A DNA stretch of 64,000 nucleotides from Cephalopachus bancanus (GCA_027257055.1 JAPVLO010000003.1:9303501-9367500); one strand, 5' to 3'. Counted from the first letter of the stretch, positions 1 through 11,304 are shown. The notes: generated by a model not told the origin, from the letters alone. A program made the numbers and translations.

Positions 1-930
1 ATTTTTTTGTTTGAAAAAGGAGCACAGCAGGTTGAAATCCAGGGAGAATCACATGGGAGACATTCCAGCAGGGTCAGAAATCTGGGTAATCCTTAGCTAA
101 TCTAAGTTTGTTTTCTTGACCTGAGCTCTTCTCAGAATGAGCTGAAATCTGGCAAGCCCAATATTTTCTTGGCCTGTTCAGCCACATGACCCATAAATTT
201 CATTTGTCTGGGCACTCCCTGCTCTCCTGGGAACTCCTGTGCCCTCTAGAACTTTACAAGCAGCCTCTAAGCTGCCATTATACTTTTTTTTTTCTCCGTT
301 TGGTCAAAGGTTTTCTTTTCAAAAGCCACAGACATTGGTTCTGCAGAGCAGCTAAAGTCAGACCTGGATTAGGCTCCGCTACCTAGCTGAGCCGGGATGA
401 GTTATTAAACCTCTAGGCCATCAGAGGGAGGTAGTTTTACCTTTAGGGAAAGAAGAGATTCTTTGCTCTTCTGCCCATTTGCCTCCTTGTTACCCAAGAG
501 GACTAAACACTAATCTGAACTGTATACAGTAACTGGGCCTTTTGTTAGTGGTGGGTACTCTGGGTTCAAAGTTCTTGTAGATTCTTCTCTCCTACTCCTC
601 CTTCCCTGGGACAAAAGTGGTCAGAGAAGCAGGGCCTTCCCCGATATGGAAAGAGAAGAGACATAGTCATCTTGCACTCTTTCCTTTGATTTTCTATCAA
701 GTAGCTGGTCAGAGAGTGGTAGCATCCTAAAATTGGGGTTTAAATTTAGAGAGAGGAAAAAATGCTTTGAAGGCCTTGCCTTGCCTGTGTGACAGGAATC
801 TGTACTAGTTTTGTGGCATAAGTTAGATATTTTCTTTATATTATAGAATCAAGACCATGCTTCTTATAAAATTTCCAACAATGTCACCTTAATCCATTAA
901 TCCTTAGCGCTACTCCTTAAAAATACCTAC
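1..930. other. unassigned non-coding sequence
   Basis: No gene, exon or repeat that I recognise. Composition is ordinary, slightly AT-rich. The only open frame (186-386, 66 codons) shows no domain and is of chance length. Confidence 0.5.
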
Positions 931-993
931 CTGTCTTCTCTCCTCCTCTTGTCCTTCTCTCCTCCTCTTCTTCCTCCTTGTCCTTCTTCATTC
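931..993. repeat. pyrimidine-rich CTC/CTT tract
   Basis: About 60 bases almost entirely C and T on the plus strand, built from imperfect CTCCTC and CTTCTTC runs. A low-complexity homopyrimidine tract with no unit repeated exactly enough to call a microsatellite. Confidence 0.75.
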
Positions 994-999
994 TGATAT

Positions 1000-1195
1000 T
1001 AGGGACCCTTCCTCTAATCATCATAGCATTTATAACATTGAATCATAAACACCTAATTTATTAGACTGTGAGTGCCTAGAGGACCAAGCTATAGTTTTTC
1101 GATTCACCATTTAGTTTCCAAAGCCAAGCACAGTACCTAGTGTATAGTAACTACCCATTTAATATTTGATGAATTAAAAGAATGAATAAATGAAA
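1000..1195 (+). mobile_element. L2 LINE 3' end fragment
   Basis: The order of phrases matches the mammal-wide L2 tail: a TATTTATAACA block, TTAGACTGTGAGTGCC (the usual 'actagaatgtaagctcc' block), AAGCACAGTACCTAGTGTATAG (usual 'agtgcctggcacatag') and a final GAATGAATAAATGAA. Heavily diverged and non-coding. The 1200-1560 stretch may be upstream L2 sequence but is too eroded to assign. Confidence 0.7.
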
Positions 1196-1627
1196 AAATT
1201 AAGACCCCTCATAATGACTGATTCTCTAAGGCCATCTTCTTCCATAGTCTTTCCTATCTCAATTAATAGCAGTTGCTTAGGTCAAAAATATAGTCAGCCC
1301 CTCTTTCTCTAACAATTCATATCCAATCCATCAGCAAAGCCAATTGGCTAAAGGTATATCCAGAACACAACCATTCACCACCACCCTCACTGCTGTCACA
1401 CTGACCAGAGCCAACCTCTTCCCTATAGTCTATTTTCAATAGAACAGCTAAAATGATCCTTTAAAAATATTGGTCATGGAAGCTGCTCCAGACTTGCTGC
1501 CTGTTAAGGTTATTATATCTCTCCCTTGCCTCTGACAGTGAAGTGTAGCCACCTGACCTCTGACATTCTGAAATCCCATCAGCCCAACTGATTCCTGGGA
1601 TCTCAGTCCATGGCCGCATTATCTCCC

Positions 1628-1779
1628 TTTAAAAAAATTATTTTAAAAATGTGGGGTACAATTCAGAGTTAGGTATACAAATGTTCATTATGCAGGTACC
1701 CTTGTTGATGAGGTGTGCCCCCGCCCCCTACCCTGCCCTGACGGTTTCCCACTCTGCCAATCTCTTTCTTACAGTATTA
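1628..1779 (-). mobile_element. L1 3' end, severely 5'-truncated, with target-site duplication
   Basis: Only about 150 bases of the L1 3' UTR are present, in reverse: an A/T tail read as TTTAAAAAAATTATTTTAAAAATG, then GTGGGGTACAATTCAG and the ATGCAGGTACCCTTGTTGATG block shared with four other copies in this window. It is flanked by CGCATTATCTCCC (1615-1627) and CGCATGATCTCCC (1780-1792), a 13-base target-site duplication with one mismatch. This shows a single, fairly recent L1-mediated insertion. Confidence 0.88.
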
Positions 1780-1792
1780 CGCATGATCTCCC

Positions 1793-2251
1793 ATTTTAAC
1801 CTCAGGCCATGGAAGACCCCCACCATTCAACTTTTCAAAATGCCAGTCACCCCTTGTTAAACTTTAGTGATATGGGTGTCATCTGGGGCCTACCAAAGAA
1901 CATATTCAGCTGGTGGGTCTCACATTGTGAATCCATTCTAACTTGCCCACCACCCTGAAACTTCTGGCCCCTTCCTCTGCTCCTTGCCAAGGAAGTTCCA
2001 GCTTCCCTACCTCATTTACTGGATGCCGTTTTCACTAAAGAAGCATCCCAGCAGTGTCATAGGGCCAACTCCCAGCATCCTTGCCTGGGCATGAAAACCA
2101 AATCAAGAGATAGTGCTCCCATACCAACAAACTCCACCCCTTACCTTACTTTCCATCTCCCCGATTCAACATTCCCCACGATCCATACATGCTGGATTTC
2201 ACATACATCATCATGGCTCCAGTTAGTTGGCGCCTACTATTCTTTTGTATG
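1793..2251. other. unassigned non-coding sequence
   Basis: Sequence between the short L1 insertion and the first LTR copy. I see no gene and no repeat that I can name; possible eroded L2 upstream sequence. Confidence 0.4.
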
Positions 2252-2991
2252 TGAAAAATGCCTATAGAAACCTAGAAGAAACTTAGTTTATTCTTTAGTC
2301 TTTGTGCCTCAGTGTAACCATTAACAAGCATGCAGACATTCTACTGCAGGACAAACAGCAGCTTATCCCATTCCCCTTAGGCAAATCTCCTTCAGATACA
2401 AGATCAGGACAGCCCAAATGACCACCCCACCTCTAGTCAAGGAATTTGTGAATTGAAAATGTCTAACAAGTCGCTTTGCAGGAACCAGGGCTAACCTACG
2501 TGACACAAAGAAGCCCCACCATGGCAGCAACTATGTGACTAACCCACCCATCTACCTGACATCATCAGTATCTGCGCTTGTCTGCCCCTTTGTGATGATG
2601 TGGAAGCAGACCACCACCCAATCACCTTAATGATCCTCCCCCATCTAGGGGAATGGTTAAAAGGACTCAACCACAAGCAACCAGGGGCCATTGCCTTGCT
2701 AGAATCTGGTGTGACCATGTGCTCTTTGAGCCATGGCTATCGCCATGCTTCCTGGCTTTGGTCCCCTTCCTCCACCTTAGGGATGTGAATCTTCTTTCTT
2801 CCTTCTCTTCCTCTCTTTAATTTCCTTTTAAATAAACTTTTCTTTCTTAACCTTTTTGTGTGTCGCAATTCTTTGCAATTTACTCGGATCTCTGGGTTCC
2901 CAGCGTGCACCTCCGGGTTGCCAGCCCCGGTTGTACTGCGCCCCTCTCCCTGCGCCTCTCCACCCTCACCTGGTCCGTCCATACCCTAACA
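2252..2991 (+). mobile_element. LTR of an endogenous retrovirus, copy 1
   Basis: Ends in CTAACA and shares ordered blocks with copy 2 (3404-4322) and inverted copy 3 (63507-64000). These are GAAACCTAGAA.AAACTTAGT near the start; GATGATGTGG followed by AGCAGACCACCACCCAA; CACCTTAATGATC; GTGACCATGTGCTCTTTGAG; AATAAACTTTT; and CAATTCTTTGCA. The AATAAA at 2831-2836 fits an LTR polyadenylation signal, and GGTTAAAAGGA near 2655 may be a degenerate TATA region. About 740 bp. No primer-binding-like sequence follows it (the next bases are GTAAGTACA), so it is a solo LTR or a 3' LTR. The exact left end is uncertain. Confidence 0.72.
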
Positions 2992-3403
2992 GTAAGTACA
3001 TGATTTCCTCACGGAGGAGGATTGTATTTTTTTCACTCAGGCTCTGGTGCAATTTGTCCCTAGTTATTGAACTGAGGACAATGAGGATAGGCAAGAGCAG
3101 ATCTCAAGGAGTACAAGTGTCATCTTGAAAGGGACTTACCTTTTTTGGGGAGATTTTTGCAGGACTCCAGTCAAGGAATGACTACTCTCCTCTAACAAGG
3201 GTGAGAGGACTGATTCTGCCACCTTCATAGTTCAGAGGAATCCAAACATGGAAGATTCTTAGACACCGAAATGTCCCCATCCCAGGTGTTGGTTCCTCCT
3301 CCTTTCCTATCAGAGCCCTGACTTTGCAAGATCCCGGGTGACCTGACATTCTGTCTTCTTTGTAGTTCTGCCACTCTTGAATCTTGGCTCTGATTTTCAG
3401 CAC
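2992..3403 (+). other. spacer between two LTR copies, possible provirus remnant
   Basis: About 410 bp separate the two same-strand LTR copies. No reading frame of note and no recognisable gag, pol or env similarity. It could be a provirus internal remnant or older host sequence between two independent insertions. I cannot distinguish these from one sequence. Confidence 0.35.
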
Positions 3404-4322
3404 TGAAAGGAGGTACCTATTGAAACCTAGAATAAACTTAGTATAGCATAGTGTTTTTGCCTCAGCATAGTCATTTTTGCTTAGATTTTACCCCTGACTC
3501 GCTTTGAATCTAGCACAAGTAAGACAAATTTCCAATAGGCAAGTTTTAGAAGGTGTTCAGACATTTTAAAATTACATTTTACTGCTGGCCCAGTGGCAGC
3601 CTACCCCACCACCTCCATCAGATGCAAAACAAGGACAATCCAACCAGCCCAACTTTTCAATTCATGATTTAGCATAATAATCTCTAGGAAACTTTCAGGT
3701 TCCTTGTTGAAGTCATAGGGTCAAAGATCACCTCTTGGCTGGCTGAAGCCATAGAAATGATAATAAGACCACCTTTTAGTCAAAGAACTTGTGCATTGAA
3801 AACACCTGACAGGTCTCTTGCAGGAAATGTCCCTCTGGGTCCCCAAATCCCCAGTTAACCTAATCAGCCCTTCATGATCTATGTAACACAGACAGGACCC
3901 ACCCCACCAATGCCATGGCAGCCATTATGTGGCTAACCCCACCCATCTGTCTGCTGTCCATCACCTATGCTTACCTACCCCATTATGATGATGTGGAGCA
4001 GACCACCACCCAACCACCTTAATGATCTGGCCCCATCTAAGGGAAATGTTTAAAAGCATTCAACCTCCAGCCACCAGTCACCATAGCTTGCTAAGCTATG
4101 GTGTGGCCATGTGCTCTTTGAGCTTTGGCCAGGTCATGTTTTCTTAAGCTTTGGCCCCTCCCCTACCTTGGTGAAGTGAATCTCCTCTTTTTCTCTGTCT
4201 CTAATTTACTTTCCAAATAAACTATATTTTCCAATTTAACTTTTGTGCAATTCTTTGCATCTTTCATGCAGCACCAGATTGCACACCAGACACCCCACAC
4301 CTCCAGCAGGCCTGACCTAACA
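3404..4322 (+). mobile_element. LTR of an endogenous retrovirus, copy 2 (5'-LTR type)
   Basis: Same family as 2252-2991, about 920 bp, starting near TGAAAGG and ending CCTAACA. AATAAA at 4216-4221 lies about 30 bases upstream of the CAATTCTTTGCA block. GTTTAAAAGCA near 4050 occupies the place of a TATA region. Directly after the terminal CA comes TTCTGGAGGCCCGGCTGGGA, which sits where a primer-binding site would be, so this copy looks like a 5' LTR. Identity to copy 1 is visibly imperfect throughout, so the two are not a fresh LTR pair. Confidence 0.75.
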
Positions 4323-4960
4323 TTCTGGAGGCCCGGCTGGGAGTATAGCACTAACAAGCACTATCTGCCCTGAGGCTGTCTGAGTTGGAGTGCTCCTTAA
4401 AGCAGCCATAGAGTCCTTTTGACCTTCGTAGTCTACCTTGAATTGATTGCTGGCTGACCAAAGTCTGTCATACCTTCTTCGTGGTTTCTAAAGGAAGTAA
4501 TAGAAGTCAGCCAACTCCACAAGTCTCATAATGAAAAAAAATCCTATTACCCCTATACCATCCAGGGGCCTGGACTAGCTCATAACCCAATGCTTCACCT
4601 CCACCTGCACCCCATCCTAATCTACCACCATTGAGAGCTTAGCAGTGAGACACCCCAGCATGCCAGGGCTATCACCACCATACCTACCAGCAATGGGATG
4701 ATTGGCATGTAAACCAGTTCTAGAGTCTACCCTAAGAGTCACCTTTCTAGGGTCACTCCAGGTACCAAGTGCTTAACTTGAGCTCCCCCTCAAAAGCAGA
4801 GCCTGCAACAGAACCTTAGGGAGCAAGAGTGAGAGACTGGAGAGAAAGGAGCAGAGGAAGAGGAAAAGCCCATGTGTTACCATGTTGGTCACCACTTTGA
4901 GGAACAGGAGCCTGATCCTACCAGGACCTGAGGAGACATATAGACTATAACACAGAATTA
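4323..4960 (+). mobile_element. probable endogenous retrovirus leader, non-coding
   Basis: Begins with the primer-binding-like TGGAGGCCCGGCTGGGA (from 4326) immediately after LTR copy 2. The same junction (terminal ACA then TTCTGGAGG..C) recurs in inverted copy 3 near 63507, which supports it as true leader rather than host flank. No open frame of length and no recognisable retroviral protein. The right limit is a guess. Confidence 0.5.
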
Positions 4961-5224
4961 TCTATTCAGAAAGAAGAAATGAGGGCAGGCAGCATTTATC
5001 CATCAGCTTCCTTTCCTTGCCTCATAAGATGTTAAATAATTCACACCTCCAAGCTGCACATGCAGGAATTGCCAGGCTGGCTTCCATGGGCAGGGGTTGG
5101 GGGTAGGTGGGTGACAGGAGAAGAAAGCAAGAGATGGTCAGTGCAACTAAGACCGGATGCTGTCACATTACACCCATGTGAAGCTGGTTGCCAAAGCAAT
5201 GGCATAAAAGGTAGGCCACGTGTG

Positions 5225-5393
5225 CAAATATTCTCTATAAAGGGTCAGATAGTAAATATTTTAAGCTTTGCAGTTTATAGTCACTGTCACGTTATTTTGT
5301 AACTCCTTATAAATAGAGGGGAAATTGTCTTCATTTGTGACCTTAAGAAGACAGGCCTCAGCCAGATTTGGCCAGTGGGCTATACTTTGCCTC
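5225..5393 (-). mobile_element. hAT-Charlie-type non-autonomous DNA transposon fragment
   Basis: Contains AGGGTCAGATAGTAAATATT followed by TTAAGCTTTGCAG, and ends GATTTGGCCAGTGGGCTATA. These are the reverse-complement blocks of the element seen more completely at 31743-31964. The middle is eroded and the outer end of the terminal repeat is unclear. Confidence 0.7.
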
Positions 5394-5414
5394 TTCCTGA
5401 CCAAGAGGTTATGA

Positions 5415-5697
5415 GGCCTCTCCAAGTAGAGAGGCCTTCCCTGACCTCCTTATTAAATTACCTACCCCTCACTGTTCCCAATCTCATTTCTTGCTTGATT
5501 TTTTCACTTTAGCATTTGTCATTTTCTAAAATGCTATATGGTTTACATATTTACTTGGCTTATTGTCTGGATGCTTCAACAGAATGTCAGCTCTCTGCAT
5601 GCAAAATTTTTTATGTTCACTGCAGTATTTCAGCATGTGGAAGTGTGTGTCGTTAGTCAATTCTCAATATATTTTTGTTAAATAAATTAAAATAGCT
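5415..5697 (+). mobile_element. L2 LINE 3' end
   Basis: Ordered L2 tail blocks: TTCCCTGACCTCC, a CACTTTAGCATTTGTCATT block, GTTTACATATTTACTTGGCTTATTGTCTG, AGAATGTCAGCTCTCTGCATG, TTCACTGCAGTATTTCAGCATG and CTCAATATATTTTTGTTAAATAAAT. An ancient mammal-wide LINE relic with no coding capacity. Confidence 0.8.
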
Positions 5698-5699
5698 TG

Positions 5700-5850
5700 T
5701 GTTAGCACTTTACAAATGCCAAGAGTCTTTAACACACATTTTTATTTCTATTTTTATTTAATCTTCACAATTACTTCTCAGATAGGCAAAGCAAGTACTA
5801 TCATTCTTATTTTGCAAAGAAAGAAGAAAAGTTAAGTAATGAAGAAAGTA
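5700..5850 (-). mobile_element. MIR SINE, reverse orientation
   Basis: TTTAATCTTCACAATTACTTCTCAGATAGG, TACTATCATTCTTATTTTGCAAAGAAAGAAG and GTTAAGTAATG follow the reverse MIR order (taatcctcacaacaacc, tattattatccccattttacagatgagg, ttaagtaacttgcc). An ancient tRNA-derived SINE relic, well diverged. Confidence 0.65.
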
Positions 5851-5869
5851 TTGAAATAGAAGAAAAATC

Positions 5870-6005
5870 AGGAATCTTGGATCATGCATACCTGGCTTTG
5901 AATTCTGGCTCCCGCACTGTGATCTGGCATATACTGTGTAATCTCTCTGCAATGAAGATAATAGTACTTGCCTTATAAAACTTTGTGAAAATTAAATGAA
6001 TTAAT
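5870..6005 (+). mobile_element. MIR SINE, forward orientation
   Basis: CCTGGCTTTGAATTCTGGCTCC, a TGTGTAATCTCTCTGCAATGAAGATAATAGTACTTGCC block and GTGAAAATTAAATGAATTAATAT follow the forward MIR order. It lies back to back with the reverse MIR just upstream. Confidence 0.75.
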
Positions 6006-6458
6006 ATATTTAGGGAAGTAGACGTAGAATTTAGTACAGAGGTTATAAATTGACAGTTTTTGTGCAACGCTGTGAGAAGGAGTTTGAGTAGAAAACTTAC
6101 ATTTCTATGTGCCACTCCATGAGAAAATGATAAAAAACACCAATCTTTGCTAATTCTAGCCCCAACTGTGGGAAGAAAAGGCACAAACACATCTCTACTG
6201 TCTGAAGGCACCATTTACACCACCCACACTACTGCCCTTGAGCTGAATTTTGTCTTGTTTGGATTTGTCTATAAGTATATTAATTAAGTATACTAAGTAT
6301 ATTGATTGTTTTGTTTTTCTAGGCAGGTGTTCAGCTTGGTTGCAATATTAAGTTGCTTCTTGCCAGTTGTCTTATTCCACCTTGATGTATTTATTGAATC
6401 TGTCTGGCCCCTGTAGACATTTTGAGTAATCTACTCCCGGTTGTGTTAAGAGTTTTTG
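6006..6458. other. unassigned non-coding sequence
   Basis: No recognised repeat or gene. The open frame on the minus strand at 5882-6214 (110 codons) overlaps the MIR and shows no domain. Confidence 0.4.
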
Positions 6459-6751
6459 GGGCCGGGTGCAGTGGGCTCAAGTCTGTAATCCCAGCACTTT
6501 GGGAGGCCAAGGTGAGAGGATTGCCTGAGCCCAGGGGTTCAAGACCAGCCTGGGCAACTTGGTGAGACCTCATCTCCACAAAATATAAAAAATTAGCCAG
6601 GTATGGTAGCACGCACCTGTTGTTCTGGCTACCTGGTAGGCTGGGGAGGAAGTTTCACCTGGACCTAGCAGGTCAACGCTGGGGTGGCCATGAGTGTGCC
6701 ACTGCACTCCAGCCTGGGAGACAGAGTGAGACTCCGACTCAAAAAAAAAAA
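6459..6751 (+). mobile_element. Alu SINE, full length, with target-site duplication
   Basis: Both arms are present: GGCCGGGTGCAGTGGGCTCAAG, the GGAGGCC block, a linker ending in TATAAAAAATTAGCCAGG, the right arm ending CACTGCACTCCAGCCTGGGAGACAGAGTGAGACTCC, and an A tail. AAGAGTTTTTG occurs on both sides (about 6447-6457 and just after the tail), giving a target-site duplication of about 11 bases. Diverged from the youngest Alus in the window, so an older wave. Confidence 0.92.
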
Positions 6752-7119
6752 GAGTTTTTGACACCAGCCCACCTAGGTTTCAATCTTTATACTACCGGTT
6801 ATTTAATCTTTCACAGTTTCAGTTTCATTTATGTGAAACAAGGATAGTTTTACCTCCCTAATGCAATGTGTCCAAAATATGACACTGAAGCCTCCAGATC
6901 TGCAAGAATCTCAGTCCAGTCCCTTTCCTGATTTCCCAAGGGGAATCCAGGCTGCAAATGTATGGATGAAACAAAGAGCCAGTTCTGTTTGCTCTCAAGT
7001 CCTGTCTACAGCAGAAACCTTGCCATTCCAAAGAGATGTCTCCAATTCTTGCTGTCACCACCACTGGTGCTAGAATAACCATCCCTGGAGCTTACTTATA
7101 GTATTTAGTCCCCAAAGAT

Positions 7120-7650
7120 GACCTTCCAGTAATTCATGGCTCTGGGTATTCAGGCTCTTAGAGCTGTGACCAATGGATGTGACCAAAGTGATACTGTTTA
7201 TCTTCTTAGGCTAGATTGAGAAATGATGCAACTTCCATCTAGCTCCCTTGAAAAATGCATTTTGAGGCAAACCAGCTTTTATGTTAGAATTCCAATTACT
7301 CTGAAATCACCACACTGTAAAGAAGTCCAAGCTACCCATGTAAATATGCCCTGTGGAAGAAGATCAAGACCCTGGTTGACAGTTTCAGCTTTGCTCCTAT
7401 TCAATAGCCAACACCAATTTGCTGGGCATGAGAATGAAGAAACCATTTGGATATCCAACTCACTCAAGCCTTCAGATGACTTCAACTCCAACTGTCATTT
7501 GACTGTGACTGCATAACAGACCACAAGCATGAACCTTCCTGCTAAGCCCAGAACAATTCCACAGAATGAGGTAATAAAATGATAATTTTAAGTTAATCTG
7601 TTTTGGGAAGGTTTGGTATGCAGCAATAGAGATCATAAATACAGGATCAT
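7120..7650 (+). mobile_element. MLT1-type MaLR LTR
   Basis: Ordered MaLR blocks: ATGCCCTGTGGAAGAAG, AGCCAACACCAATTTGCTGGGCATG, TCAAGCCTTCAGATGACT, a CAACTCCAACTGTCATTTGACTG block, TAACAGACCACAAGC, CAGAATGAGGTAATAAAATG (polyadenylation region) and GGTATGCAGCAATAGAGATCA. Non-coding. The 97-codon frame at 7223-7516 lies inside this LTR and is not a gene. The left end is uncertain. Confidence 0.72.
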
Positions 7651-8283
7651 AAAGACTGTTGTTGCCTGGCATTTCTGAAGCCACACAGCTGGGGATGAGC
7701 TTTTGCTTCCCATTGCTGCCAGCATGAAAAGTGAAAATCTTCACAGAAGACACCGTCTCAAGGGGGGATGACTCTTTTCTCTGCATCATACTTGGACAAA
7801 GTTGTTCCATGACAAAATTGCCTTAGGCTTCCAATGTTACAAGTCCTTCAAACCAGTTCTCCAGCCACTTCCCCAGGACATAAGCCTGTCCCCAAGATAG
7901 CTAGCTGGTTGGGACAGGTTTGGAGTCCACTGCCAAAGTGATTGTCTCAATCAGGATTATAACAGAAAATAGATGGTACTCTCAAATTAGAATAATTTGA
8001 GTTGTTAGTAAAGGATTATGAAATGGGTATAGAGGACCCACAGGGGATAGTGGAGTAACCCCAGACTAGTAACAGTGAAATGTTACCATTGAACCTTGAT
8101 AGAGACACTCATGTAGAGGAACTGTGTCCTTCGATCTAGAGATATAGCCTGCCCTACTAACACTGCAGAGAGTGAGTCAGAGACATAAATATCCAGGCTT
8201 CGCTCTGAGTCCCCTTCTGATTTCCTGGAGCTTTTCATTTGCCAAAATCAAGCAAAAACTAGTAGGCAAGGAAGCCAACTAGG
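7651..8283. other. unassigned, probably an eroded interspersed repeat
   Basis: TCAATCAGGATTATAACAGAAAATAGATGG (7955 on) and the GTCTGTACAGGTCAGCTTCC phrase feel repeat-derived but I cannot name the family. No gene. Confidence 0.35.
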
Positions 8284-8345
8284 TATAGTAGTCTGTACAG
8301 GTCAGCTTCCTTGTTATAGTAGTCTGTACAGGTCAGCTTCCTTGA
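8284..8345 (+). repeat. 31-bp direct tandem duplication
   Basis: Two adjacent copies of a 31-base unit, starting TATAGTAGTCTGTACAGG at 8284 and again at 8315, identical except for the last base. A local duplication with no coding meaning. Confidence 0.95.
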
Positions 8346-8980
8346 AGTGGGGGTAGGGGCTGAGGTCAGAGTGGGAAAAGGGAAAATGGAAGGAATCTGC
8401 CACATGGACCCAGAACCATCATTACCTACCACCTTCAGCCCAACACCCATCTCTTTCTCTTATAATGGAGTTTTTATCCCAGGAGTCTCAATGGCCTTCC
8501 TCTGACATGTACAGTCCAACAGCTTTCAATAATTTTAACTCTTAAATAGGAAAGATTCTGAATCTTTGCTCCAGCTTTGTTCTTTACCCAAAGACCCTAG
8601 ACCATTTATACAAACTTGTCCACCTTCTTTCCAGCAGAAAGAAGTATTTAAGTATTTTAGAAAAGGCATCTCTAAAATATGTAAAGCACAGAATACTTCT
8701 GGAAGGCTATCTAAGAAACTAATTAGTCATAGTATGTTTAGGGTAGAAAAATCTTCTAGTTTTTGTTTCCTCTGTTCTGTTTGGAAAAAAAAAATTCCTA
8801 AGGCTGAGTGATTGGAGAGGAATCACCTTATGTAACACACTAATACCCCTCTTAAGTGATCCCCAAGTCAGGTTCCAGATTATGTCTCAGCTCCTCCTTT
8901 TTTTCTTTGCCCAACCGGGACATCCTGCCCATAGGGATGGGCAGTCTTTGTTTTCATTCTGTGTTTAGAAGTTTGCATTA
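8346..8980. other. unassigned non-coding sequence
   Basis: No gene or repeat that I can name. The 81-codon frame at 8566-8811 has no recognisable domain. Confidence 0.4.
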
Positions 8981-9426
8981 ATTTATTAATTTTGTTGTTG
9001 TTGGATTCCAGAAAATTTCCATTTTTTATTTTTTCCAGACTTTCTACAATAATAGTGTATTTCTTAAATCAGAAAAATGAGATTGATTTCTTTTTAAAAA
9101 ATGCTTATGTATTTAAACATTTATATGCATATATTATATAGTTAAGTCTGGGCTTTTAATGTACCCACCACCTGGATAGTGAACACTGTACTCAATAGGT
9201 GATTTTCACCCCTCAATATCCCCTTCTTTTGTATTCTCCAAAGTCTATTATTCTATTCTGACGTCCATGTGTACCAATTATTAAGCTTCCACTTATAAGT
9301 AAAAACATGTGATATTTGACTTTCGATTCTAAGTTATTTCACCTGGGATACTGGCCTCCAGTTCCTTTCATGTTGCTGCAATAGATATAACTTTATTCTT
9401 TTTTTATGACTGAGTAGTATTCCATG

Positions 9427-9461
9427 GTATGTATGTATGTGTGCATGTGTATATATATGTC
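9427..9461. repeat. GTAT/TG/TA microsatellite within L1
   Basis: Short run of GTATGTATGTATGTG followed by TATATATATG inside the older L1. Confidence 0.85.
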
Positions 9462-11016
9462 ACATTTTCTTTATCCAACCCTCTGGAGATGGACTTTTAG
9501 GTTGATTCCATATCTTTCCTATTGTGAAAAGTGCTGTAATAAATATATAAGTACAGGTATCTTTTCTATAATGATTTCTTTACTTTGGATATATACCCAG
9601 TAGTGAGATTGCAGGATCGAATGGTAGTTCTATTGTTAGTTCTCTAAGAAATCGCCATACTGTTTTCATAAAGTTTGTACTAATTTGCATTCCCACCAAC
9701 ATTGTATAAGCATTCTCTTTTCTCTGCATCCTCACCAACATCTGTTGCTTTTTACTCCTTAATAATAGTCATTCTAACTGTTCTGACTATTCTGACTGGT
9801 GTAAGATGGTATCTCATTGTGGCTCTAATTTGCATTTTTCTGATGATTGGTGATGTTGAGCATTTTAAAATATACTTGTTGGCTTGTTGTATGTCTTATT
9901 TTGAAAAATGTTTATTTGTGCTCTTTGTCCACTTCTTATTGGTATTTTTTTCTTGCTCATTTGTTTGAGTCCTTGTAGATTCTGGATATTAGCTCTTTGT
10001 CAGGTGCAAAGTTTCCATTCTGTAGGTTGTCTGTTTACTCTGTTGACTGTTTCTTTTTCTGAACAGAATCTTTTTAGTTTAATTAAGTCCCATTAGTCTA
10101 TTTTTCTTTATGTCACAATTGCTTTTAAGGTCTTTGTCATAAATTCTTTGCCTAGGCCAATGTCCAAAAGAGGTCTTCTTCTAGGATTTTTATAGTTTCA
10201 GGTCTTACACTTAGGTCTTTAATTCATCTTGAGGTTTTTGGTTTTGGTTTTGGTTTTTGTGTTTTTTGTATGTGGTGAGAGGTATGGGTCCAGTTTCATT
10301 CTGCTGCATGTGGCTACCCAATTTTCTTAGCACAATTTTAGTGAAAGGGGTGACTTTTTATTTTTTTGTTGACTTTGCAAAGATCAGTTGGTTGTAGGCA
10401 TGTGGTTTTATTTCTGGGTTCTCTTTCTGCTCCACTGATCTATGTGTCTATTTTTATACCAGTATCATGCTGTTTGGGTTACTATAACCTTGTAGTATAA
10501 CTTTAAGTCAGGTAATGTGATACCTCCAGTTTTGTTCTTTTTGCTTAGGAGTGCATTGGCTATTTCTTGGTTCCATATAAATTTTAGAATTGTTTTTTCT
10601 AAAGGATATTAGTAATTTCATAGGGATTGCATTAAATCTGTAGATTGCTTTGGGCAGTATAGTCATGTAATCCATTTTTTTCCACAATCTGTGAACATGA
10701 GATGTTTTCCCATTTGTTTACATGCACTATGATTTTATCAGTGTTTTGTAGTTCTTATAAAGATCTTTCATCACTTTGTTTAAATATATTCCTAGGGGTT
10801 TGTTTGGTTTGGTTTGGTTTGGTTTGGATTTTTGTAGCTATTGTAAATGAAATTGCCTTCTTGATTTGGTCCTCAGGTAGTTCATTATTGATATTTAGAA
10901 ACTTCACTGGTTTCTATACATTGATTTTTCATCCTGCAAATTTACTGAACTAATTCACCAAATCTAAGCGTTTTCTAGTGGAGTCTTTAGGGTTTTCTAG
11001 ATATAAGATCATATCT

Positions 11017-11304
11017 TCAGCAAATAGAAATAACTTGATTTCCTCTTTTCCAACGTGAATGCCTTTTTAAAAATTTTTTCTCTTGCCTGATGGCTCTGCT
11101 GATGACTTCCAGTACTATGTTGAAGAGTGGTGAAAATGCGCAGCTTGGTCTTGTTCTACTTCTTAGAGAGAATGCTTTAAACTTTGCCCAGTTAAGTATG
11201 ATGTTATCTAGAGGTTTGTCATGTATGGCCTTTATTATGTTGAGGTATGCTCCTTCTATGCCTATTTTGTTGAGGATATTTTGATGACGGTTTCTCAGTT
11301 TCAT
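11017..11304 (-). pseudogene. L1 ORF2 reverse-transcriptase fragment (older L1)
   Basis: A 95-codon open piece of L1 ORF2. It carries [16 protein letters not shown], the L1 reverse-transcriptase block just upstream of the catalytic FADD motif, and [16 protein letters not shown] before it. In the living family this enzyme copies L1 RNA at a nicked target. Here the frame is isolated, bounded by stops, and the catalytic motif is not in frame, so it is dead. Confidence 0.85.

Noticed and set aside
11090..11284. Plus-strand frames antisense to L1 reverse transcriptase (also 12189-12458, 12524-12760)
   Set aside because: Shadows of the minus-strand L1 ORF2.
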